NCBI RefSeq assembly: GCF_946478805.1
Contig: NZ_CAMLDC010000004.1
Span: 1 to 64,000 of the forward strand
Source: an uncultured Fluviicola sp.
GTDB taxonomy: Bacteria > Bacteroidota > Bacteroidia > Flavobacteriales > Crocinitomicaceae
Direction: 5' to 3'
Length of the DNA stretch: 64,000 nucleotides
Shown here: one piece after another, positions 58,115 to 64,000 of the stretch
Numbering within the stretch: the stretch's first letter is position 1
Layout of the letters: every line of letters starts with the position of its first letter
The notes under the pieces: generated by a model
Database searches by the model: none
What the model saw: only the letters and a program-made list of their open reading frames with translations
What the model was told of the DNA's origin: nothing
Position numbers and translations under genes: made by a program

Positions 58115-59173
58115 GTGAAACGAATTATCATCCTTTCCGTCGGTACGGCGACACCTAAAGTTATCAAAGCTCTTTCAGAAGCTTTTGAAATCAATCAGGA
58201 ATTATTGTTCAAAATCCTTTACAATGCACCCGCAGTGTTTTTGGACAATGCTGATGAATCACTGGTAGAAAAAGCATCTATTATTTTAACAGAACTCGGG
58301 CTGGAGGTTCTTGTTCAGAATATGGATGAAAACCCGCCGGTATCAACAGAAGCTCTTGATATCGCCATTTATATCAATGATCCGGTGAAATTAAGCACCG
58401 TCAACAAACAGCTGTCTCAATTTCTGGGCTGTACTGAAAATGAATCTCTGCAACTTTTGCTCAATGAACCAAGCGTGATTTTGGGTGGAGTTTCTATGGC
58501 CACAGCAGAGAGCTTGCAAAAACAACTTCATGCTGAAGTGATCGCAAGCAACCCGAAGATGGATTTATACACCATCGAATTCATTGCAGAATCAGAAAAT
58601 GACCGCTTAAAGTTGATTAACCTCATCAAAAACCAGGAAATCACAATTCCTGAAGGAGAAACAAAATGGGTTCGCAACTTAACCTATGAACAGATGAACC
58701 AGTTTCTCACACGCTATCGATCACAGCATGAGGTTAAGATCTACAATCAAAGTTATTCCAGATATCGTATTCTTCTGGAGAATTTTGACCTGACGAATAC
58801 TTCCCAAACTAACTTTTTGATTACTCAAATCGGGATGCCACAGGAAGTACTCTCAGAAATTCACGCCAATCTTCCGGTTTTACTGGATGAATCAGTCAAC
58901 TACGGAACGCTCCGGGAAAAATTAGCTCTGTATAAACAGGCCGGTTTAGACTGTTCCGAAGAACAGATTCCATTCGGAAGATATGTCCTTTCAATCAGTA
59001 ACATTACCGATCAAGGAAAAGCAAGGGAAATCCTGAGCAAATTTTACAAAGAAGTCAATTTAGACAAAACTACAGATGTCTGGAAAGCCCCTTTGCCCCT
59101 CGGTGGTACTTTGAGCAGACTACTCGAAAAACAGCTGGAATATATCGGATGTGAAATCGAATACGAATACTAA
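58115..59173 (+). CDS. Protein of five bL12-C-terminal-domain-like modules, function unknown
   Basis: 352 aa with a GTG start (MKRIIILSVG). I divide it into five modules of about 65 residues, roughly 1-68, 81-147, 150-212, 217-282 and 289-352, each with the beta-alpha-alpha-beta-alpha-beta order of the ribosomal bL12 C-terminal domain. Module 1 is the clearest (KVIKALSEAFEINQELLFKI, LYNAPAVFLDNADESLVEKA, LTELGLEVLVQ), modules 2 and 4 also keep the central (E/L)P.(I/L)L and the closing helix-strand (NEPSVILGGVSMATAESLQK, ANLPVLLDESVNYGTLREKL), and 3 and 5 are more diverged. In bL12 this surface recruits translation factors; a bL12 array outside the ribosome is, to me, undescribed. No signal peptide. 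First gene of the cluster, 5 nt before the TPR-like gene. Confidence 0.75.
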   Translation: MKRIIILSVGTATPKVIKALSEAFEINQELLFKILYNAPAVFLDNADESLVEKASIILTELGLEVLVQNMDENPPVSTEALDIAIYINDPVKLSTVNKQLSQFLGCTENESLQLLLNEPSVILGGVSMATAESLQKQLHAEVIASNPKMDLYTIEFIAESENDRLKLINLIKNQEITIPEGETKWVRNLTYEQMNQFLTRYRSQHEVKIYNQSYSRYRILLENFDLTNTSQTNFLITQIGMPQEVLSEIHANLPVLLDESVNYGTLREKLALYKQAGLDCSEEQIPFGRYVLSISNITDQGKAREILSKFYKEVNLDKTTDVWKAPLPLGGTLSRLLEKQLEYIGCEIEYEY

Positions 59174-59178
59174 CCACT

Positions 59179-59736
59179 ATGAACGAAAACAAACCTAACC
59201 TCCATCTCCAAATCGCTGAAAACGGAAAAATCCTCGCTTTAAATGGAGATTACAAAGAAGCATTGCGTCACTACAAAGAGGCCATGCGGATGTGTCAAAC
59301 AGTTGAGAATTCAGAAGTATTCCTGCAGCATTACAGTTTGTGTGCAATGGAATCACTGGAATTGATGGAGGCACACGAAGAAATCATCACTTTTTGTGAT
59401 AAAAGCATCGACTTCCTGACACCAAAAAAGGCAGACCGAACCGATGAATGGTTCAGGAAAAATCTCGCATCACTCTGGGAACGGAAAGGAATCCAGTATA
59501 TCTACCTGGATGAAAAACCAGAGGCGATCGAAGCTTTTAGTACAGCTATCAAAGAGGCAGCAAACCTTCCATTACCATTGAGTAAAGACCTATTAAATTG
59601 GCTTCAAAGAGGATACGCTGTTACACACAAGCAAGTGCGTGATTTACAAGACAGACATCACTACTTTACGGTTCGTAAAGAAAATGTCAACGCAAAAATA
59701 GCAGTTCAACTGCCGGAAATGATCAATCCGTTCTAA
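59179..59736 (+). CDS. TPR-like helical protein
   Basis: 185 aa, all helical. An opening tetratricopeptide-type pair (LHLQIAENGKILALNGDYKE then ALRHYKEAMRMCQTVEN, about 9-44) is followed by a second (VFLQHYSLCAMESLELMEAHEEI then ITFCDKSIDFL) and a third near 108-135 (WERKGIQYIYLDEKPEAIEAFSTAIKEA). The C-terminal 50 residues are basic and helical (RGYAVTHKQVRDLQDRHHYFTV) and end NAKIAVQLPEMINPF. TPR proteins are docking scaffolds; here a partner within the cluster is likely (inference). It starts 5 nt after the bL12-repeat gene, and no promoter is seen between them. Confidence 0.8.
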   Translation: MNENKPNLHLQIAENGKILALNGDYKEALRHYKEAMRMCQTVENSEVFLQHYSLCAMESLELMEAHEEIITFCDKSIDFLTPKKADRTDEWFRKNLASLWERKGIQYIYLDEKPEAIEAFSTAIKEAANLPLPLSKDLLNWLQRGYAVTHKQVRDLQDRHHYFTVRKENVNAKIAVQLPEMINPF

Positions 59737-59742
59737 ACCAAC

Positions 59743-59887
59743 GTTTATACGAAATCGCAGGCGGTATTAGCTGCGCGCGAAGCTGAAAACATCCACCTGT
59801 CTCTTCATCCCTGAAAAGAACCGGGCCGGGATTGTCACGCCAAAAAAATGGACCGACAAGAGTGATCCACCTGCGTTTCGTAGAAAC
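59743..59887 (+). ncRNA. Structured intercistronic RNA element
   Basis: GTTTATACGAAATCGCAGGCGG at 59743-59764 (as two parts GTTTATACGAAA and TCGCAGGCGG) pairs with CCACCTGCGTT/TCGTAGAAAC at 59867-59887: 20 base pairs with one A-G mismatch, one bulged T and one C-A mismatch. The enclosed 100 nt hold further hairpins: TTAGCT with AGCTGA at 59767-59786, and TTGTC-ACG-CCA with TGG-ACC-GACAA at 59832-59859. ATCCACCTG occurs twice (59791-59799 and 59865-59873), so the 5' arm could pair with either copy. It lies 19 nt before the ATG of the next gene. The name and function are not known. Confidence 0.65.
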
Positions 59888-59906
59888 ATTTAAAAACAAT
59901 TAATTT

Positions 59907-61721
59907 ATGAGTGATTTAACCAAATTCAGTGATGGAGCTTCCATTCTGCAGCAGGTCGATGTCAGTGACATCTTTAAGAACCTCGCTCTCGGAATTGCAG
60001 AAGCTCAACAGAAACTAGATGACAATTCGATAGCCCAGGCTGTTAAATTGGCAGAAACAAAGATCGGCAATGAATCCTTGTTGGATTTAGGGTTCGCTCC
60101 GGTATTCTACGCATTCCAATATGCAGATATCAGCGCCAGCATTTATTTAAAAATGGCCCTGAAAGAATCATTAGAATTCGGATTCGGACTGGATCTTCAA
60201 ATAGCCAAGAACAAAGGATACAGTGAAGATACACACGACTTTTTGAGTGAAGATAATTACTCGGAAACAACGGAAGAATACAAAGCTTCCAGACAAATCA
60301 GTTTCCGGGCCAAAGAAAAAAAAGCCGTAAAGATCAACAAAACTTTCGTCAGCCAGAAAGAAGATCTCAAAGCTAAAAGCCGGGTGGAAAAATTCAAACG
60401 CGACATCAAGACGCAAGCTTCCGTAGACCAGGTTTACGATGAAATCCATTCCAGAACACTTACCGAAAATCATAGTCGCGGTGTGGATGTTTGGATGGAA
60501 GGAGGTTATCTCCGTATCGAAGAAGGCCTGCATTTCGGAGTTACAGGAGTCGGTGTTTTGAAAATTCAGGACTTCGGTTCTGCGACAAACTATGATGTGA
60601 ATAATTCTTCCACAACTCCCGGAAGCTTCCCAATAGCAAGCTTTAGTGACTCGTTCTTTCAATCAGTTTCCAGTGATACAGACACTTTTGTTTATGGTTT
60701 AACCAAAACAGGAGATCTGTATACCCTAATCGGGAGTAACTGGGTTCCTGTTTCAAGCAAGATGTATTTCGGATACAACAGCGACGAGATCCGTTACAAT
60801 ACCAACCTGAAAGATGGACCAACCGATGGTGCGGATTTTGACCCTGTGAACCCAACAACTGCCGCTAATAATCAAAATTACGCTGAGCATCATTTGATTC
60901 ACAAAGTATTGCGTCTGATTCAAAACAATGATCCCGGCGCATCCATCACAATTACGGGAATGTCGGATCCGAAAGGTGGAACCAACCCCAAAAATCAAAG
61001 TTTGGCGGAAAGACGTGCTGAAAAATTGCGTGATCACATCTTCGGATCTGTAGCTCCTGTAAACGTAAAAACTGCAGGAACAACCAATGCAACCGGAAAC
61101 AGTGACTTGTTGAAACGTTATGCGAAAATTGAATTGGATAGCGATTACATCATTTTAATTGGTGATGCCGTAACTGGGGATGCTTCAACAGATTCAACTG
61201 TGAACAAATTTGTCTATGCTGCTCATGGAACTGCTGAGTCATTCAAGTTCATCGATGTAATGTATGGATCCGAGCATTTGACTACAACAGATGATTCCGC
61301 GATGGATATCATTGATGCCCTTAACATTCAAAACCATCAAATCGAAGAAACTTCGGACAACCTTCATTATTTATTGGACAATGAAGCGATTGTGAAATTT
61401 TCATTGTTCACAAACCAATCGGAGGAAATCGAGATTGAGGATACCAATGAAAGCAGCAGCGAAGGGACAGAAAATTCAACTTCGTTCTTCTCAGGGAAAA
61501 CAAAAAATCAAAAGTCCCTTCTGAATGACTCGGTCAGCAGTAAATCGCAGGACAGTTCGTTTGCCTTAGGTGCAAGTGTGGATTTCAGAATGTCCCGTCA
61601 GTTTGAAATGTCCATGGAAGGAAATTCCTCCATGTCGGCCCGACTGGTTTCAGTTTCTGCACCGGATAACTTTGTAGAGTACCTTAAAACCGTCTACGCA
61701 AATCAATCTACGGGAGGATAG
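59907..61721 (+). CDS. Cluster paralogue 1: LGF.P.FY.F protein with inserted OmpA-like domain
   Basis: 604 aa, no signal peptide. The N-terminal module shared by the four paralogues is present: ALGIAEAQQKLDDNSI at 27-42 and LGFAPVFYAF at 61-70. A charged helical region (about 100-190, rich in Lys and Glu) and a beta-rich part follow, then an OmpA-like domain at about 285-410 (MYFGYNSDEIRY, ITITGMSDPKGGTNPKNQSL, AERRAEKLRDHIFG). The C-terminus returns to the shared module (GASVDFRMSRQFEMSMEGNS, SMSARLVSVSAPDNFVEYLK). So the OmpA-like domain sits inside the paralogue fold. OmpA domains bind peptidoglycan, but this protein has no export signal; export by another route or an altered ligand are both possible. 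Confidence 0.8.
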   Translation: MSDLTKFSDGASILQQVDVSDIFKNLALGIAEAQQKLDDNSIAQAVKLAETKIGNESLLDLGFAPVFYAFQYADISASIYLKMALKESLEFGFGLDLQIAKNKGYSEDTHDFLSEDNYSETTEEYKASRQISFRAKEKKAVKINKTFVSQKEDLKAKSRVEKFKRDIKTQASVDQVYDEIHSRTLTENHSRGVDVWMEGGYLRIEEGLHFGVTGVGVLKIQDFGSATNYDVNNSSTTPGSFPIASFSDSFFQSVSSDTDTFVYGLTKTGDLYTLIGSNWVPVSSKMYFGYNSDEIRYNTNLKDGPTDGADFDPVNPTTAANNQNYAEHHLIHKVLRLIQNNDPGASITITGMSDPKGGTNPKNQSLAERRAEKLRDHIFGSVAPVNVKTAGTTNATGNSDLLKRYAKIELDSDYIILIGDAVTGDASTDSTVNKFVYAAHGTAESFKFIDVMYGSEHLTTTDDSAMDIIDALNIQNHQIEETSDNLHYLLDNEAIVKFSLFTNQSEEIEIEDTNESSSEGTENSTSFFSGKTKNQKSLLNDSVSSKSQDSSFALGASVDFRMSRQFEMSMEGNSSMSARLVSVSAPDNFVEYLKTVYANQSTGG

Positions 61722-61745
61722 TATTAACCTATTAAATCCTAGTAC

Positions 61746-62207
61746 ATGCCAGCAATTGAAACAATAACAAGCACGCTTACGAATTCCCCGCTTTCATCAA
61801 TGATTGAAAACATGGGACTTTCAATAGCAACAGCGCAAGCGGCGTTGGACGGAAATTCCATCGAAATGCTTAAAAATCTCGCCTCCAGCACTGTAGAAAT
61901 CGGAGGGAATCAAGTCAGCCTATTGAATTTAGGCTTTGTTCCAAGTTTCTACGCTTTTACGGAAGCAAGTTTTGATGCAAAAATGGATTTCTCCATGTCC
62001 GAATCGACTTCTTTCGACGCAAGCGGTGTGGTTTCAGTAGAAACAAAAGTGGTTTCGACCACCATTAGTGCAGGTTACGCACGCAAATTCGATCAATCAG
62101 CTTCGGCTTCATCGAGTATCGCAGCCCGCATGGTTTCACTGCCTCCGCCCGAAAATCTAGTTACACTTCTGAAAAATTTAAGTACAGAAGGAAACACAAC
62201 AACGTAA
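61746..62207 (+). CDS. Cluster paralogue 2: minimal LGF.P.FY.F protein
   Basis: 153 aa, the shortest of the four. GLSIATAQAALDGNSIEMLK at 24-43 is the shared helix, NLGFVPSFYAF at 61-71 the shared motif, then a beta hairpin (SFDAKMDFSMSESTSFDASG) and VVSTTISAGYARKFDQSAS followed by ASSSIAARMVSLPPPENL and a closing helix. It lacks any insert, so it shows the core fold: helix, LGF loop, beta hairpins, closing helix. No signal peptide, no membrane segment. It starts 24 nt after paralogue 1 and 29 nt before paralogue 3. Confidence 0.8.
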   Translation: MPAIETITSTLTNSPLSSMIENMGLSIATAQAALDGNSIEMLKNLASSTVEIGGNQVSLLNLGFVPSFYAFTEASFDAKMDFSMSESTSFDASGVVSVETKVVSTTISAGYARKFDQSASASSSIAARMVSLPPPENLVTLLKNLSTEGNTTT

Positions 62208-62236
62208 TCTTTTAATCAACACAAAAACAACAAAGT

Positions 62237-63109
62237 ATGTTTGAAAACACCAAACCACGCATTGGTCAGGAACTTCTTGACGTGCCTATGGGCGACATGA
62301 TTCGCCAAATGGCTTTTGCAATCGCAGAAGCACAAATCGTCCTGGATCAGAACTCTATTGACGTAGCCGAAATGATGGGCGGTTTAACAACCGTTACAGA
62401 TGAGGCTGGAAATGTCACTTTCCACGACAGCCGCGTTTATTTCGGATCAGAAAAAATATCGAGAGCCGAGGCCATTGTTCGCCACAACAGTACGACAAAT
62501 ATCCAGCAAAAAGCAGAAATTCGTGCATTGTTGGGAACCGGTTACTCACCGGTAGTTGCTGCTGTTCCAAGTGGTTTCACCCCAGGAACCACGAAACTTG
62601 CAACAACTGACTACATCGACTTCCAGGGATCCTATTACATAGGTAATGGAACCGGAGCTCTTGATAATGCCGCAAGTCAGGTAGCGTATGGAGATTTGGA
62701 AATTACTTCATCAGTTGCGTCAGATACAACGACTTTCGTAAGTCTCCCGCGAAGAATTTCGATGTTGGAATGTGGTTTTACCCCAACATTCTATCAATTC
62801 GTTGATACGATCATTGAAGTGAAGATCTCGATCAAGTACACCCAGGAAGGAACTTACAACACGAACACTGCTGTAAGTAACCAATCCACTGCAAGACGCA
62901 TCGGACTTGGTTTCGGAAGATTGAGAGCAGGAAAAACCGTACAGATTGCACAAGTGAATGCAGCTTACTCCCAAAAGTATAGCTACTCAGCTGAAGGATC
63001 CAGTTTACTTCGTACGAAGTTGGTACCGATTCCTGCACCAGCGATCCTGGAGCAACGTATCCAGCGACTAATGGATGAGGAGTTCAACGAGACTCCACCA
63101 ACGGCATAA
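62237..63109 (+). CDS. Cluster paralogue 3: LGF.P.FY.F-type protein with central insert
   Basis: 290 aa. Opens RIGQELLDVPMGDMIRQMAF and AIAEAQIVLDQNSIDVAEMM (27-46), strongly like paralogue 4. A beta-rich insert (about 55-170: FHDSRVYFGSEKISRAEAIV, ATTDYIDFQGSYYIGNG) separates this from ECGFTPTFYQFVDTIIEVKI (about 177-196), where LGF reads CGF. Then RLRAGKTVQIAQVNAAYSQK and YSYSAEGSSLLRTKLVPIP APAILEQRIQRLM. The end is DEEFNETPPTA. No signal peptide. An intrinsic terminator-like hairpin follows 9 nt after its stop. Confidence 0.8.
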   Translation: MFENTKPRIGQELLDVPMGDMIRQMAFAIAEAQIVLDQNSIDVAEMMGGLTTVTDEAGNVTFHDSRVYFGSEKISRAEAIVRHNSTTNIQQKAEIRALLGTGYSPVVAAVPSGFTPGTTKLATTDYIDFQGSYYIGNGTGALDNAASQVAYGDLEITSSVASDTTTFVSLPRRISMLECGFTPTFYQFVDTIIEVKISIKYTQEGTYNTNTAVSNQSTARRIGLGFGRLRAGKTVQIAQVNAAYSQKYSYSAEGSSLLRTKLVPIPAPAILEQRIQRLMDEEFNETPPTA

Positions 63110-63117
63110 TTAGCCCT

Positions 63118-63148
63118 GAGCAGCTATCAAAGAGGCAGCTGCTCTTTT
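63118..63148 (+). terminator. Intrinsic terminator-like hairpin between paralogues 3 and 4
   Basis: GAGCAGCT at 63118-63125 pairs perfectly with AGCTGCTC at 63137-63144, around an 11-nt loop, and TTTT follows. As it lies within the cluster it may lower the expression of the downstream genes or act as a partial terminator. Confidence 0.65.
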
Positions 63149-63169
63149 AACCCTTAATCAATTAAGCAT

Positions 63170-63706
63170 ATGGCAGAAATTGGAAGAGAGCTCTTAAATG
63201 CTCCATTTCCTCAATTGGTTCGAACGCTTGGTGTAGGGATTGCCGAGGCTCAATATGCACTCGATCGTGTTTCTATCAAAATCGCGCAATTAATGGCGGG
63301 ATTCAAAATGAATGATGACGGAACCCTGGAACGTGATGAAACTGCGTTAATCGTACTCAGAGAAGGTGATGCCGGAGTCAGTTTATTGGCACTTGGTTTC
63401 ACGCCAACATTCTATCAATTCGTGGAAACATATATTGAACTCAGGTTGGCCATTTCAATGAAAACTGAACAGGAGACCAAAGCAGAAAGTTCTGTTGGAG
63501 GTGTTGCCTGGTCACCATTCGGTGTAGTTGCAGCCTCTGTAAATGCCAGTTATTCTCAGAAATACCAATACGAAGCAAACGGAAGTTCCGAAATGCGGAC
63601 CAAACTCGTAACTGTTCCGGCTCCTGCAATGTTCGAAAGTCGCTTGAAACAACTGATGGACGAATCAGAAATTGAGCGGGTTCAACCCACTCTTACCGAA
63701 GAATAA
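63170..63706 (+). CDS. Cluster paralogue 4: LGF.P.FY.F protein
   Basis: 178 aa. EIGRELLNAPFPQLVRTL (3-20) and GVGIAEAQYALDRVSIKIAQ (21-40) open the shared module. SLLALGFTPTFYQFVETYIE (71-90) is the clearest form of the LGF motif. A beta region (LRLAISMKTEQETKAESSVG, GVVAASVNASYSQKYQYEAN) and GSSEMRTKLVTVPAPAMFES close it, then RLKQLMDESEIERV, a helical tail. It is closest to paralogue 3 and lacks its central insert. No signal peptide. Start 60 nt after paralogue 3, with a hairpin terminator-like element between. Confidence 0.8.
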   Translation: MAEIGRELLNAPFPQLVRTLGVGIAEAQYALDRVSIKIAQLMAGFKMNDDGTLERDETALIVLREGDAGVSLLALGFTPTFYQFVETYIELRLAISMKTEQETKAESSVGGVAWSPFGVVAASVNASYSQKYQYEANGSSEMRTKLVTVPAPAMFESRLKQLMDESEIERVQPTLTEE

Positions 63707-63732
63707 ATACTAACCTATTCTAAAACAAGATT

Positions 63733-64000
63733 ATGACAAAAAGTTGGAAAAAACTCGTCAAAACCACTGATTTCGATTCTAATAACGAAAGCGAAAACTC
63801 TTTTAGTAGTATCCAGTTAACCCTCGATGAAATTGCATCGCAAAACCGGGAATTGGATGAATTGTTGAAGGAACGGCAATCTTTGGAAAATGAGATGGGC
63901 AATTTACTTCAATCCACTGATCCTGTAGCAGAAGATCCTCGGTTTACCGGTACTATCGAATCGTTTAGAAGTAAGCGTGAGAAAGAAAAAAACAGAGCCG
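63733..64000 (+). CDS. Coiled-coil protein, partial (3' end outside the window)
   Basis: 89 residues are visible and the frame is still open at the end of the window. The N-terminus MTKSWKKLVKTTDFDSNNES is basic, then acidic. SIQLTLDEIASQNRELDELL and KERQSLENEMGNLLQ (about 26-60) give a coiled coil. A basic segment (SFRSKREKEKNRA) is seen at the end. It starts 26 nt after paralogue 4 in the same direction, so it is part of the cluster. Function unknown; coiled-coil proteins in such clusters often cross-link shell or tube subunits, but that is speculation here. Confidence 0.7.
   Translation, partial: MTKSWKKLVKTTDFDSNNESENSFSSIQLTLDEIASQNRELDELLKERQSLENEMGNLLQSTDPVAEDPRFTGTIESFRSKREKEKNRA

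Noticed and set aside
59737..59906. Small peptide gene in the spacer before paralogue 1
   Set aside because: The spacer is dominated by base-paired sequence and no frame with a start and family resemblance could be supported.
1..64000. CRISPR array, insertion sequence, prophage or integrase
   Set aside because: No regularly spaced repeats with unique spacers, no transposase or integrase reading frame, and no phage structural genes were recognised.
58115..64000. Identification of the last cluster as an extracellular contractile injection system, gas vesicle or encapsulin operon
   Set aside because: No tail-sheath, tube, baseplate, AAA+ or GvpA-like sequence is seen; the motifs of the paralogues do not match those families as far as I can tell.

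Overview
The window reads as chromosomal DNA of a Bacteroidota bacterium of the order Flavobacteriales, most like the Crocinitomicaceae / Fluviicola group (inference from gene content, not from a search). Supporting signs are two secreted proteins with type IX secretion (T9SS) C-terminal sorting domains, SusC/TonB-type and DUF5686 outer-membrane proteins with CarboxypepD_reg-like N-termini, DUF4476, HYC_CC_PP and LytTR families, weak or absent Shine-Dalgarno sequences, and many promoters of the Bacteroidota type (-33 TTG, -7 TANNTTTG). I see no rRNA, transposase, integrase, prophage or CRISPR array.

Layout. 1-7300: SpoU-type RNA methyltransferase, a membrane lipoprotein, MutS, an acyl-lipid desaturase and a LytS/LytR-type two-component pair. 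7500-8000: tRNA-Gly(GCC), tRNA-Leu(UAA) and a decayed copy of the tRNA-Leu 3' half. 8200-25400: mostly housekeeping genes (FabD, pyruvate dehydrogenase E1 beta, ETF beta/alpha, bifunctional nuclease, nucleoside transporter, ThyA, RecQ, TatC) with two T9SS cargo proteins and a DUF5686 protein. 25400-35300: LptB, two micro-lipoproteins too short for most gene finders, a BamA/TamA-like barrel protein, three tandem paralogous secreted proteins and a PIF1-like helicase. 35400-48800: MetK, lactonase, small enzymes, a CPA2 antiporter, and a metal-homeostasis locus (HMA protein, TonB receptor and HYC_CC_PP protein divergent from a Fur/Zur regulator and a CDF exporter), then Nfu. 48900-57800: a plug-only TonB-like protein, ManC, SprT, MlaE/MlaF, an L,D-transpeptidase-like lipoprotein, and a LiaF-like protein with a second LytS/LytR pair.

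58000 to the end of the window is the part I could not assign to any known system. A promoter with two nearby palindromes drives a protein that I read as five consecutive domains resembling the ribosomal bL12 C-terminal domain. Next come a TPR-like protein, a structured intercistronic RNA of about 145 nt, and then four paralogous signal-less proteins. These share an IAEAQ..LD..SI helix, an LGF.P.FY.F motif and a C-terminal SS...R.VS/P-type segment; the first carries an inserted OmpA-like domain. The last gene, a coiled-coil protein, runs off the window. The shared architecture suggests homologous subunits of one cytoplasmic or non-classically exported assembly, but this is inference.

Promoter and terminator calls were made by eye. 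Start codons were moved downstream where a signal peptide, a family N-terminus or a promoter position argued for it. Several genes start with GTG or TTG, and three appear to have almost no 5' leader.
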